54,277 bases of DNA from CAYYVJ01 sp964475115. Lineage in GTDB: Bacteria; Bacillota; Clostridia; Lachnospirales; Lachnospiraceae. Below, piece after piece: positions 42,843 to 52,049 of the stretch. The translations under genes were made by a program, and so were the position numbers. The first letter of the stretch is position 1, and each line of letters begins with the position of its first letter. Where the stretch lies: positions 1-54,277 of the forward strand of contig CAYYVJ010000004.1 of assembly GCA_964475115.1 (NCBI GenBank), in the 5' to 3' direction. The notes below the pieces were generated by a model, which saw nothing but the letters and a program-made list of their open reading frames with translations, was not told where the DNA came from and made no database searches.

Positions 42843-44760
42843 AGGTACTCTCCTTTATCTTAAGAATTTCATCGGCTAGGGCCTTTGAATTCCCCATTTC
42901 CACAAAATAGATTCCTTCTTGATCTTCCGCATAAAGTTCTCTATTAGCAGGATTATCTCCGAGAATCATGGGTTTCTTCATGGCTTCATAGATATAAGCC
43001 TTCCCTGGAATGGTTCTTTTTGCCTTTTTAATGCTTTTGTTAAAATGTCCAGCTAAACATAAATCAGAAAAACCAATATAGTCTGCTAGCTCTTCTTGTG
43101 ACAACCAGTTTATATAAGAAATATACTGACTTTCAGGCTTTTGGTAAGTCTCTTTTATGGGACCTATTATATAAAAATAAGTGTCCTTTTCTGATTTCAA
43201 AATCCCTGCTGATTCTAGCACAATATCCACTCCTTGTAAAGGAAGCACACTACCGAAATAGAGAACAACAAACTTGTCTTTCATCTCCTTTGGCTTTTCC
43301 ACTTTCCGTGGTGTATAAATGCTAGTATCTGCCTTCAAATACATGACCTGCAGAAGTTTCTCGTCTAAACCTAGCTCTTCTACAAAGTACTTTCCATGAG
43401 CTTTCGTATCCGCAATCACCCTGTCAGCAGCTTTTAGAGTCACCATATCCAGTTTCTTTAAACTCTTTGCAATAAATGAATCCTGCTTAAACTTCCTTCT
43501 ATCAAATATAAGGGTATCATACAAGGAAATAAAAAAATCAATGGTAATGGGTTTTCCCTTAAACTTCCACTTAAAAAAAGGTAGTATAAGTTGAGGAGAA
43601 AATCCCACAAATATCATATCAAATTTTTTCATCGAAGTAAGCAATAATCTTATGTAAACATGCATCAATCGTTTCGGATAACTCTTGGAATAAGAACCAA
43701 TGATAGTAACATTATCGTATTCTTCCTTTAAAAATTCAATTTCTTGAGTATTACGAAGATAATCCAAATTCTTGCTAGTTATAAAAAGGGCATTGTGTAC
43801 CAGGTACACTTTCTTTTTTCTTACATCGTCGTAAGGTTTTCGTAAGTGTACCTGGTACATAAATCGGTACACTATTTTAAACCCCACAAATGCCACTATT
43901 TCGCCCAAGATCGTCCATATTCTAGTAGTAAGGGTAATTAAAAGGATTAACTCATAAGAATAACCATCACCTAAAAGAATGCTCAGTACACCTTCCCTAA
44001 CTCCCATTCCATTAGGTGAAGGGCTCAAAAAACCTGCTACCCAAGAGATGGGATAAGACAATACTAAAAATATTCCTTGTAGTCGTTCTATTTCTGTAAA
44101 GGCTAATACTAATACAATAAGTCCTAGACCTGTTAAGAGCCATACTGCCATATATTTAATTAATACTTTATAAATAAATTTGTTTTCTAATACGACATCA
44201 TTTTTATTTTCTTTCAATATTTTAGAAAGTATTTTACTGCCAAAACGAATTCCCCATGGTAATAAGGCTATGACTACTAAAAAACCAATAAATATAAGTC
44301 CACCAGTTACAGGAGTTAATACTTTACGTAGTAAAACCGGAAAAAAGAATAGTAAAAACAATCCACTAGAAACAATTTGAAATACGTACTCCAAAATCAT
44401 ACTAACTGTAGTTGCTTTCTTATCCACATTTTTCTGATTGCAAAGGTAAGCTTTCCCCACAATACTCCAAATGCCACCTGGAATATATCTAGCAAGGGCA
44501 GATACCATGTGTATATCTAGGTAATCCACCTTAGAAAGAGTAGAGTCCATTTTCCACAAAATAGCAGACCAGTTATATCCTGTTGCCAAAAATGCTACCG
44601 CATAAAGTCCTATTGCCACTAGTAACACCCAGGGGTTCATATTTGCCAAATAAGGTTTTATTGCATGCCAGTTTTCTATAAATTCAGATACCATAAACCA
44701 TACTATAACCATGGCCAATAAGATTCCAATATAGCGAATCCATTTCTTTTTATTCTTCAT
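42811..44760 (-). CDS. fusion: AglD/LPG-synthase-like membrane domain plus GT4 glycosyltransferase
   Basis: A protein of about 649 residues. The first about 310 are an eight-span domain of the UPF0104/LPG-synthase-TM family with PGGIWSIVGK and LSPSPNGMGVREGVLS, as in AglD and flippase-like proteins. The rest is a GT-B transferase (GT4 type) with VVLYFGSVLPLQGVDIVLES and GKAYIYEAMKKP, the donor-binding region. The two functions, normally separate, are joined. The start at 44760 has AGGAG 5 nt upstream; the longer reading uses TTG. It overlaps its neighbours by 11 and 32 nt. It may add a sugar and help move the lipid product, or the membrane part may simply hold the transferase. Confidence 0.85.
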   Translation of the reverse strand: MKNKKKWIRYIGILLAMVIVWFMVSEFIENWHAIKPYLANMNPWVLLVAIGLYAVAFLATGYNWSAILWKMDSTLSKVDYLDIHMVSALARYIPGGIWSIVGKAYLCNQKNVDKKATTVSMILEYVFQIVSSGLFLLFFFPVLLRKVLTPVTGGLIFIGFLVVIALLPWGIRFGSKILSKILKENKNDVVLENKFIYKVLIKYMAVWLLTGLGLIVLVLAFTEIERLQGIFLVLSYPISWVAGFLSPSPNGMGVREGVLSILLGDGYSYELILLITLTTRIWTILGEIVAFVGFKIVYRFMYQVHLRKPYDDVRKKKVYLVHNALFITSKNLDYLRNTQEIEFLKEEYDNVTIIGSYSKSYPKRLMHVYIRLLLTSMKKFDMIFVGFSPQLILPFFKWKFKGKPITIDFFISLYDTLIFDRRKFKQDSFIAKSLKKLDMVTLKAADRVIADTKAHGKYFVEELGLDEKLLQVMYLKADTSIYTPRKVEKPKEMKDKFVVLYFGSVLPLQGVDIVLESAGILKSEKDTYFYIIGPIKETYQKPESQYISYINWLSQEELADYIGFSDLCLAGHFNKSIKKAKRTIPGKAYIYEAMKKPMILGDNPANRELYAEDQEGIYFVEMGNSKALADEILKIKESTYETNYSNTVL

Positions 44761-45985
44761 TTTGTCTCCTGCTTCCAAAAGCAACTTTTCCAGTCTGTAT
44801 CAACGTCTCAAAGATTAATAAAATATAAATAAAAATCACTGCCATATTACTTACCATATAGTTATCTATTTTTTCTACCAGGAGACTGGATTCTGGCAAG
44901 AAAAAAGAATATTGCAAAGGATTTAGTATTAAAATAAAAAATACAAGATAAAGCAGATCCGTGATTTTATGGTCTTTCTCATTTATAAAGAAAAGAAATG
45001 GAATAAACAAATACAAGCCACAATAATATCCACTATGAACTGGTGTAAGTACAAGACCACAAGTTAAAAGCAAAATCTGCTTCCATGATCTTTTCTGTGC
45101 CCAACCCAGCAAAAGAACTAGAAGTAAAACAATATTTCCCACCATGAATCCTATGTGATAATATTCTCTCGCTTCAAATATCGTATTGGAAATAACACTA
45201 AAGGTGCCTCCATAATATTTTGCACTATTTAAACTTACATTATAGAATAAACTCGTAATATTAGAAAAACCACCTTCAAAAAATAGAAATGGTAGAAAGA
45301 CAAAAGCCAAACCATATAAAATGGCATATGCAGCGTCCTTAATTCTTTTTTCATATAAAAGCAACACACCAAATAGAGCCGGATATACCTTTAATGCTCC
45401 GGCAATTGCTAATGCCATATAAGCCAAATGACGGTATACGGGCTTTTCATCTTTGTAAAATAATAAGAAGAAAAGTAAGGCAGCAGCAGATAAAATAACG
45501 GTATTTGCTCTATCAATATTATATAATATAATTCCAGATAATGCACAGGCTAAGGTTGTAAAAAACTTTTCAACCCTTCTTCCTTTTTTCCCTTCATACA
45601 TTAAATAAAAAAAGGAACCCAAGGAAAGTAACAAGAAAACAAAACAAGCAATCATTGGACCTTGCCATATACGCAGATCCTTAGGTAACATATTTGCAAA
45701 ATCATCTACCTGGCTAAAAGGATATAAAATCATATAGCCCAAAGGAAGATAATTGCGATTTACTAAGCCACCATATCCATCTACGTAAGGATTTCTGTCT
45801 GCTACATAATGCAGTGTATTAAAAAAGTCCATAAAATAATCATCTTGATCAGGAAAAAACAAGGTTCTTTGACTTCCATAAGGATCTTGTAAAAAAAGCC
45901 AAAGTGTAATTCCACCTAAAAAAAACATAACTATGATAAAGATGATCACATATCCCTTTGAATCATTCCAAATCTTTCTAGTCAT
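44750..45985 (-). CDS. GT87-like polyprenol-phosphate-dependent glycosyltransferase
   Basis: A 411-residue protein with about 10 membrane spans. NPYVDGYGGLVNRNYLPLGYMILYPF and ALKVYPALFGVLLLYEKR match the GT87 (DUF2029, mannosyltransferase PimE-like) pattern; the Asp after the first span (PDQDDYF) is where these GT-C enzymes have the catalytic acid. It should transfer a sugar from a polyprenyl phosphate outside the membrane. It abuts the flippase gene (next base) and overlaps the fusion gene by 11 nt. Two DPM-like GT2s in the operon could supply donors. It could also serve as the polymerase, since no Wzy is recognisable. Confidence 0.82.
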   Translation of the reverse strand: MTRKIWNDSKGYVIIFIIVMFFLGGITLWLFLQDPYGSQRTLFFPDQDDYFMDFFNTLHYVADRNPYVDGYGGLVNRNYLPLGYMILYPFSQVDDFANMLPKDLRIWQGPMIACFVFLLLSLGSFFYLMYEGKKGRRVEKFFTTLACALSGIILYNIDRANTVILSAAALLFFLLFYKDEKPVYRHLAYMALAIAGALKVYPALFGVLLLYEKRIKDAAYAILYGLAFVFLPFLFFEGGFSNITSLFYNVSLNSAKYYGGTFSVISNTIFEAREYYHIGFMVGNIVLLLVLLLGWAQKRSWKQILLLTCGLVLTPVHSGYYCGLYLFIPFLFFINEKDHKITDLLYLVFFILILNPLQYSFFLPESSLLVEKIDNYMVSNMAVIFIYILLIFETLIQTGKVAFGSRRQNEE

Positions 45986-47188
45986 TTAAATCTCCTTCAC
46001 CTTATTATATACCGGAACCCAAAGCATAATAAAACGTAATATATTTGCAATTAGAGTTCCTACTGCAAAACCAATTAAACCATAGTTTAATGCACCTATT
46101 ATTCCAAGTAGGATAAATCCTATGGAGTATGCTGTCTCTACCTTCACCTGAAGCTTCATGTCACAAAGACGAATGGCAAGCATATTGATAATGCTACAGC
46201 TATAATACACAATTTGAGCCAAATTTCCAATGTCCATAATAGGTAAAGAGGCTTCATATAGAGAAGGATATAATATATATATCATAAGCCGAGATACTGG
46301 GATTCCTACCACAAAGAATACCAAAATTGCGCCAATTGACCCAAGTGTCACAAGCTTAACTATGCGTTTATTCAAAGGAATGGTTCCTTTTGAAATGTTA
46401 CTTAATAATACAGAAGTAATAGGAGGGATCACTAGAGCTACTAGTTTTCCATAGGTAGTAGCTGTATAATATACCGCCACCTTATCACTACTTAATAGAA
46501 ATTCTACTAAAATACGATCTGAATAAATAAGAGTATAACTTATTAAATAGGAAAAAGTTAAGGTCGCTACGCTCTTAATGGTCTTTGAAAAATTCTCACT
46601 CAAACCATGGAAGGTGCGAAATGCTCCACCTGCTATCCCTGCATAAGCCACTGCAAAAGCTTCTCCTATTATAAAAATAATATACCAAGGCATTCCGCCT
46701 ATATATAAAAAGTATCCCAACAAATAACCAAATGCAGATACGCTGGCAGAAATAAGAATCTTTTTATAATTAATCTCAATTCGAAACATAGATTCGGAAT
46801 AAAGTCGAATCATCATAAAGAAAGCTGCCATACCATATAACACACTGTGATATAAACTTGTTTTTTCCCACAAAAGGCTATAGCTAGCTAGCAATAAAAG
46901 GACAAGAGATGCTTCAATAAAAATAATAACTCCATATTCTTTTGCACGCTCTCTGTCTGTCTTTTGATTTAAAACACGAATATGATTCAGCGCTTCTCCA
47001 CAACCATAAGCAAAGATACTTACATAACCCATAAGGGTAATAAAATGTCCATATTCTGAATCTCCCATTTCAACTAATAGAAGGGGGTAAATAATAAACT
47101 GTACCACAAAAAAGAAGACTATTTTAGCTCCAATGGAGAGTACACCATCTTGAATAAATTTATTGTTCCATATCTTCTTCAGAATCAA
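45986..47188 (-). CDS. Wzx-like polysaccharide flippase
   Basis: A 400-residue protein with about 12 membrane spans of the MOP/MATE-like polysaccharide exporter superfamily: IIYPLLLVEMGDSEYGHFITLMGY at the start of the chain is the conserved first-helix-pair region, and DRILVEFLLSSDKVAVYYTATTYG the seventh-span pattern (key residues D223-G247 region, by estimate). It would flip the undecaprenyl-linked repeat unit outward. The start is TTG, preceded by GGAGAGG about 7 nt upstream, and overlaps the GT2 gene by 29 nt. Slightly shorter than many Wzx proteins (about 420-480). Confidence 0.87.
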   Translation of the reverse strand: MILKKIWNNKFIQDGVLSIGAKIVFFFVVQFIIYPLLLVEMGDSEYGHFITLMGYVSIFAYGCGEALNHIRVLNQKTDRERAKEYGVIIFIEASLVLLLLASYSLLWEKTSLYHSVLYGMAAFFMMIRLYSESMFRIEINYKKILISASVSAFGYLLGYFLYIGGMPWYIIFIIGEAFAVAYAGIAGGAFRTFHGLSENFSKTIKSVATLTFSYLISYTLIYSDRILVEFLLSSDKVAVYYTATTYGKLVALVIPPITSVLLSNISKGTIPLNKRIVKLVTLGSIGAILVFFVVGIPVSRLMIYILYPSLYEASLPIMDIGNLAQIVYYSCSIINMLAIRLCDMKLQVKVETAYSIGFILLGIIGALNYGLIGFAVGTLIANILRFIMLWVPVYNKVKEI

Positions 47189-48116
47189 AATTAATCCTCT
47201 CCTCTTCCACTACAAGAGGGCGCTTCATCACTCTCGAATTAATGGTCAGAATGTATTCACCTAATAAGCCTGTAAAGAAAATCTGTACCGAACCTAGCAC
47301 AAAAATACCAATTAAAATTGGTGCTGTACCTGCTGTGAAACGATCCCAATAAAGTAGCTTCATCACTAGATAAGCTAGAGCAACACACATACTTAAGGCT
47401 GAAAAAATAAATCCAAATATAGTAGCCATACGAAGTCCGACCTTGGTATAGGAAGTAATGCTTAACATGGCACCATCATATAAACGATAAAAGTTATTGC
47501 TTGTCTTTCCAGCTCGACGCTTTGGTTGTTCGTAAGGTAAATCCTTCCTACGAAAACCTAGTTCTGCCACGATTCCTCTTAAGAAAGGTGTAGGGTCATC
47601 TAGCTGTTTTAAAACTTTAATAAACTTTTTATCATATAGCCCAAATCCTGTAAAATGCTCAATTTGCTCTACATCAGATAGTCTTTTAATCACTTTGTAA
47701 TAGCAACTTCTAAAAAAGTACATTAGCTTATTTTCTTTACTACTCGTTTTGATACCTGATACAATTTTATATCCATTCTCCCATTCTGCCACGAATTTAG
47801 GGATCATCTCAATGGGATCTTGAAAATCTGCTGCTACTAATACTGTGCAGTCCCCTGTAGATTGAAGCATGCCATAATATGGAGAACTAAATTGACCAAA
47901 GTTCTTGGCATTAAGGATTGCTTTAATTCTTTTGTTGCCCGTGCATAATTCTTTCAGCAACTTTCTAGTATTATCTTTTGAATCATTATCAATAAAAATT
48001 AATTCATAATCATAATTTTTTAATTCTGTCGTAAACAGATGAATAATAGCCTCACTTAATGGAATTACATTTTCTTCCTCATTATAGCAAGGTACTACAA
48101 CACTTATGGTTCTCAT
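47160..48116 (-). CDS. GT2 polyprenyl-phosphate glycosyltransferase (GtrB-like)
   Basis: A 318-residue GT2 enzyme with two C-terminal membrane helices. VVVPCYNEEENVIPL and LIFIDNDSKDNTRK bind the nucleotide; AADFQDPIEMIPKF holds the metal-binding Asp and the QDP found in GtrB and DPM1 families. The usual DGS of the second motif is DNDS here. It should make undecaprenyl-phosphate-linked sugar for a GT-C transferase such as the GT87-like or YfhO-like protein. Single base between it and the epimerase gene; overlaps the flippase by 29 nt. Confidence 0.9.
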   Translation of the reverse strand: MRTISVVVPCYNEEENVIPLSEAIIHLFTTELKNYDYELIFIDNDSKDNTRKLLKELCTGNKRIKAILNAKNFGQFSSPYYGMLQSTGDCTVLVAADFQDPIEMIPKFVAEWENGYKIVSGIKTSSKENKLMYFFRSCYYKVIKRLSDVEQIEHFTGFGLYDKKFIKVLKQLDDPTPFLRGIVAELGFRRKDLPYEQPKRRAGKTSNNFYRLYDGAMLSITSYTKVGLRMATIFGFIFSALSMCVALAYLVMKLLYWDRFTAGTAPILIGIFVLGSVQIFFTGLLGEYILTINSRVMKRPLVVEEERINFDSEEDMEQ

Positions 48117-48117
48117 T

Positions 48118-49053
48118 TCAAACTCCCATCTTACACCATTTTATCGTTTCTTTAATGCCATCTTCAAAGGAAACCTCTGGCATAAAGCCTGTATCCTCAG
48201 TTAATTCACTAATGTCAGCACATAGGTACATAACTTGATTTTCTCTATATGGCAATTCTCCAATACCAATTTCAGCCTTAGAATCTACTGCCGAGGCAAG
48301 AAGAAGTATATAATCTTTTAAAGGTCTAGCTTGTCCACTACCTAGTGGGTAGATTGCTCCATCTTTTCCTTTTAAAGCAATTAGATACAGCGCTCTGGCA
48401 GCATCTTTTACATATAGGTAATCCCACAGCTGCTCCCCTTTGGAAAAGCTTGGTCTTTCACCTTTTATCAGTTTTTTAATTCCAGACATAATCATGGTAT
48501 CATAACCATCTTTAGGACCATATACACTTAAAATCCTAACCCATTCATGGCGAATACCTACTTTTTTACATTCTATTTTGCTCATTTGACCTGCACATAG
48601 TTTGGCGATTCCATATCCATTCTCTGGGAAAGTAGCAGTACTTTTATGCAGTTTTCCTTCTACTCTTCCATATTCCGCTTGAGAACCTGTACCTACAAAT
48701 ACATGGCAACCCAAACGCTTGGCTAAATGTACCGCGTCTAAAGTATACTTTATATTTAAATTCTGCTGGTACATATCGTCTCTTGAAGCACCAAAAGTGC
48801 CTTCCCACCCTAAGTGAAAGAAAGCATCTATCGGTTCTTTTGCATGCTGAAGGTTCTCTATACTAGGTAGATTTGATAAGTCCACCTCTAGAATAGTAAG
48901 CTTGTCTGACTCAGGAAACTGCCCCCTCTTTGGAGAGTTCGGTCTAATAAGTACAGTTACAGAGACCTCCTGCCCTAGCAAATATTCAACTAAAGCCATA
49001 CCGATCATACCGGTGGATCCGGTAAGAACGGCTCTTTTTATAATTTGATTCAT
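48118..49053 (-). CDS. NAD(P)-dependent epimerase/dehydratase (extended SDR)
   Basis: A 311-residue extended short-chain dehydrogenase. The Rossmann loop is GSTGMIG (residues 12-18) and the catalytic residues are S124 and the YxxxK pair Y147 and K151 (NGYGIAKL). These enzymes reduce, epimerise or dehydrate nucleotide sugars. It overlaps the ThDP-enzyme gene by one base (TAATG) and probably acts on its product: in yersiniose synthesis a ThDP enzyme (YerE) is followed by an SDR reductase. CDP-abequose synthase-like enzymes are another match. The substrate is not proven. Confidence 0.88.
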   Translation of the reverse strand: MNQIIKRAVLTGSTGMIGMALVEYLLGQEVSVTVLIRPNSPKRGQFPESDKLTILEVDLSNLPSIENLQHAKEPIDAFFHLGWEGTFGASRDDMYQQNLNIKYTLDAVHLAKRLGCHVFVGTGSQAEYGRVEGKLHKSTATFPENGYGIAKLCAGQMSKIECKKVGIRHEWVRILSVYGPKDGYDTMIMSGIKKLIKGERPSFSKGEQLWDYLYVKDAARALYLIALKGKDGAIYPLGSGQARPLKDYILLLASAVDSKAEIGIGELPYRENQVMYLCADISELTEDTGFMPEVSFEDGIKETIKWCKMGV

Positions 49054-50933
49054 TATATCTCATCTACAAGGGGAATAATCATATTCTCCTTTAATTCCTC
49101 TCTGCTTAAAAATGGAGCTAGATCTTCTAATGGAGCAGATACTAGGCTTCCATTTGGCAATCTCTTCGTTGCTGATTTTGGTTCAAATATTTGCTCTTTC
49201 GATGTAAAGACCTCACAAATTAATGGTCCATTTATTCCTTTTGTTTTCTCTATCATCTCATCTAGCTGATCATTTCCATCTATCTTATAATATGGAATAT
49301 CATAGGCATAAGAAAGTTTAGACAAATCTGGAAAACTCAAATCTCCACTATCTTCTCCAATTCCAACTAAAGGTTCTCCAAAGAAATTCATCTGTGTTTG
49401 TCTAATAGAATGATAACCTCCATTGTTAATCACAAATATCTTTATTGGTAATCTATGATGAACAATCGTTTGAAGTTCTTGCAGATTCATCTGAATACTT
49501 CCATCTCCTGTTATTAAAATCACATCGGTAATCGAATCTTTTTGGGATACCTCTTCTAGACTATCTCTTTGTCCCAAACGTAAACATAGGTTTCCATAAG
49601 CACCCACACATGCTCCTAAGGCTGCAGGTAAATCATAACCCATAGAAGCCGCACCAGAATTAATAATAAATCTCTGACCCTTCTTAATAGTATATCCATG
49701 GCTACCCACTACACAAGCAGAACCATTTCCTACTACTGTAATTTGTCCTTCTGACAAACTATTACTTAATTTCTTAATAAATGCATATACATTCGTACGG
49801 TTGGTATCTTGGTAATGCTTTGGCAATACTACTGGATATTTCTTCTTCCAATTTTCACAAATAGATAACCATTCTTCATTTTGAAACAACTTTTCTTCTG
49901 TTATCTTTTCATCTAACCTAGTCAATAAATCTTTTGCATCTGCATGAACAGGTAAATCCACACGAATAGTAGGTTTTTTCAATTCTTCAGCATCTACATC
50001 TGCTATAATGGTGTAAGCCTCTCTGGCCCAGTTAGCAAAATTATAACCAACCTGACGGATACTTAAACGACTTCCTATGGAAAGCACTAAATCACTATTT
50101 TGAACAGCGAAATTTCCTGGTCTGTCTCCCATGATTCCGCCTCTTCCAACATAAAGAGGATGCTCATCATAAATAGCATCAATACTATTCCAACCTGTAA
50201 CTACAGGGATATTTAGCTTTTCAATCACTTTTTTAAATATGTTATGTGCTCCGGCTATACGAATACCGTTTCCCGCATAAAAAACTGGTCTTTTAGCACT
50301 TTTTATCTTTTGTATTATAGTATCTATTGTCTGATCTTCTACTGGCATTGGCAAAGATTCAACATTTTCACTTGGGTCAAATCTTCTTAAATTTTCCGTT
50401 TCAATATAAGCACCCTGAATATTCACTGGAATATCTAACCAACATGGTCCTGGTCTTCCTACTTTTGCTAGGTAGATTGCTTTCTCTAGACAATAACGAA
50501 TATCAAGTGGATCAATAACCATCTCACTATATTTCGTCATCGTTTCTATACAAGGAACAATATCAAACTCTTGGTCACCTACTGCACGTAGGTTAAGTCC
50601 AGTACTTCTAGCAGTTGTATCATATCGCACCTGTCCAGATAGAATCAGCATCGGTATAGAATCTACATAACCACCTAACACTCCTGTAATAGCATTCGTT
50701 CCTCCTGGTCCAGTTGTAACACAAACTGCTGCTATTTTATTATTTATTCTAGCATAACCTTCGGCTGCAATGGCAGAAGCTTGCTCATGATGGTTATATA
50801 CGCAAGTCAATCCCTTTTGATGCCCCAAAGCATCATTTAAATGCATGGCGCCACCACCAGTTACTGTAAACACATGAGAGATATCATTCTCTACTAAAAA
50901 CTGGGATATAAAATTGGACACTTTAATTTTCAT
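49053..50933 (-). CDS. thiamine-diphosphate-dependent enzyme, acetolactate-synthase-like
   Basis: A 626-residue enzyme with three ThDP domains: an N-terminal PYR domain with the catalytic glutamate E50 (CVYNHHEQASAI), a central domain, and a C-terminal PP domain with ITGDGSIQMN and the downstream NNGGYHSI that bind the diphosphate and metal. Family enzymes join or split C-C bonds next to a keto group. As first gene of a polysaccharide operon and paired with an SDR, it is more likely to build a branched or acyl sugar (compare YerE) than valine or isoleucine. No small regulatory ALS subunit is nearby. A good promoter lies upstream. Alternative: a pyruvate- or decarboxylase-type enzyme. Confidence 0.88.
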   Translation of the reverse strand: MKIKVSNFISQFLVENDISHVFTVTGGGAMHLNDALGHQKGLTCVYNHHEQASAIAAEGYARINNKIAAVCVTTGPGGTNAITGVLGGYVDSIPMLILSGQVRYDTTARSTGLNLRAVGDQEFDIVPCIETMTKYSEMVIDPLDIRYCLEKAIYLAKVGRPGPCWLDIPVNIQGAYIETENLRRFDPSENVESLPMPVEDQTIDTIIQKIKSAKRPVFYAGNGIRIAGAHNIFKKVIEKLNIPVVTGWNSIDAIYDEHPLYVGRGGIMGDRPGNFAVQNSDLVLSIGSRLSIRQVGYNFANWAREAYTIIADVDAEELKKPTIRVDLPVHADAKDLLTRLDEKITEEKLFQNEEWLSICENWKKKYPVVLPKHYQDTNRTNVYAFIKKLSNSLSEGQITVVGNGSACVVGSHGYTIKKGQRFIINSGAASMGYDLPAALGACVGAYGNLCLRLGQRDSLEEVSQKDSITDVILITGDGSIQMNLQELQTIVHHRLPIKIFVINNGGYHSIRQTQMNFFGEPLVGIGEDSGDLSFPDLSKLSYAYDIPYYKIDGNDQLDEMIEKTKGINGPLICEVFTSKEQIFEPKSATKRLPNGSLVSAPLEDLAPFLSREELKENMIIPLVDEI

Positions 50934-50997
50934 ATACTTCTTCTCCTTATAATTTTAAAAAGTCAATGTTAAAAATAGGCAAAGTATTCTAAAGAAC

Positions 50998-51026
50998 ATT
51001 GTACTAAATAACGACATGGAATTCAA
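50998..51026 (-). promoter_or_regulatory. promoter of the polysaccharide operon
   Basis: TTGAAT (51021-51026) and TACAAT (50998-51003) on the minus strand with a 17-nt spacer, about 65 nt before the ThDP-enzyme ATG. The boxes match consensus at four and five of six positions. No other intergenic space of useful size occurs in the 12 genes downstream. Confidence 0.7.
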
Positions 51027-51067
51027 GAAATAAAAACATAGTAATATTTAAGTTTATCTTACAAAAA

Positions 51068-51104
51068 ACAGGGTGTTTCATAGAAAATCTATGAAACACC
51101 CTGT
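51068..51104 (-). terminator. strong terminator overlapping the end of the GT2 gene
   Basis: A perfect 16-bp stem (51068-51083 with 51089-51104), 5-nt loop, then TTTTTTG on the minus strand. The first arm is made of the last coding bases and the TAG of the glycosyltransferase gene, so ribosomes reaching the stop would cover it. Confidence 0.95.
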
Positions 51105-52036
51105 TCATCATCAAATCCAAACGTATCACTTACTATAAATAATGGGCGATTCTTGGTTTCTTCATAAATCCTTCCTACATATTCACCAGTAATACTGTGA
51201 AGAATCAATGATAATCCATTAAACAATAATAATATCGCTAACGTTGATGCCCAACCTTCTACTGTCGTATTCGTAAATAGCTTTTGCCAAATAATAATTA
51301 GCAAATATATAAATCCAAGTCCAGATACCACCCATCCTATTATTCCTGCCACTTTTAATGGCTTATAGGAAAAAGAGTATATAGCATCTGATGCTAGCTT
51401 AAACATTTTCTTTAGTGGATATTTGGTTTCACCTGCAAATCTTTCTTCTCGTATATATTCAACACCCGTCTGTTTATATCCAACCCAACTTACCAGTCCT
51501 CTTACATAACGACTTTTCTCAGACAAACCATTCATAGTATCACATACTCGCCTATCGATAAGCCTAAAATCACCTGTATCAACTGGTATATCAACGGATG
51601 TCATACTATTTAAAAGGCGATAAAAAAGTTTTGCAGTCACTTTTTTAAATACAGTTTCTCCTTTTCGTGAAATGCGTTTTCCGTATACAACGTCATAACC
51701 CTCTTTCCACTTCTTTATCATATCCAATATGACTTCTGGTGGATCTTGTAAATCCGCATCAATAACTACGACTGCTTGCCCCGCAGAATACTGCATTCCA
51801 GCTGTAATAGCAATTTGATGTCCAAAATTTCTCGAAAAATTTATAAGCCTCGTTCTATTATCCTTCTTACAAATTTCCGAGATTAGCTCCATAGACTTAT
51901 CCCTACTACCATCATTTACATATATAATCTCATAAGCTTCTTCTGTGGATGACATTACCTCAGTCAAATGTCTATGTGTCTCCTCAATACAAAGTTCTTC
52001 ATTATATACTGGAACTACAACAGAATACTTAATCAC
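51089..52036 (-). CDS. GT2 polyprenyl-phosphate glycosyltransferase (GtrB/DPM1-like)
   Basis: About 315 residues with a soluble GT2 domain (SVVVPVYNEELCIEETH, IIYVNDGSRDKSM, and VVIDADLQDPPEV with the metal-binding DxD-like DAD and the QDP of the group) and two C-terminal membrane helices. The start is a GTG: I chose 52036 because GGGGG lies 8 nt before it, while the GTG at 52042 is only 2 nt away. It should make an undecaprenyl-phosphate sugar. It is transcribed with the ABC exporter upstream (14 nt gap) and stops at a strong terminator, so it is a separate unit from the polysaccharide operon, though it may feed its GT-C enzymes. Confidence 0.9.
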   Translation of the reverse strand: MIKYSVVVPVYNEELCIEETHRHLTEVMSSTEEAYEIIYVNDGSRDKSMELISEICKKDNRTRLINFSRNFGHQIAITAGMQYSAGQAVVVIDADLQDPPEVILDMIKKWKEGYDVVYGKRISRKGETVFKKVTAKLFYRLLNSMTSVDIPVDTGDFRLIDRRVCDTMNGLSEKSRYVRGLVSWVGYKQTGVEYIREERFAGETKYPLKKMFKLASDAIYSFSYKPLKVAGIIGWVVSGLGFIYLLIIIWQKLFTNTTVEGWASTLAILLLFNGLSLILHSITGEYVGRIYEETKNRPLFIVSDTFGFDDEQGVS

Positions 52037-52049
52037 AAGCACTTCCCCC

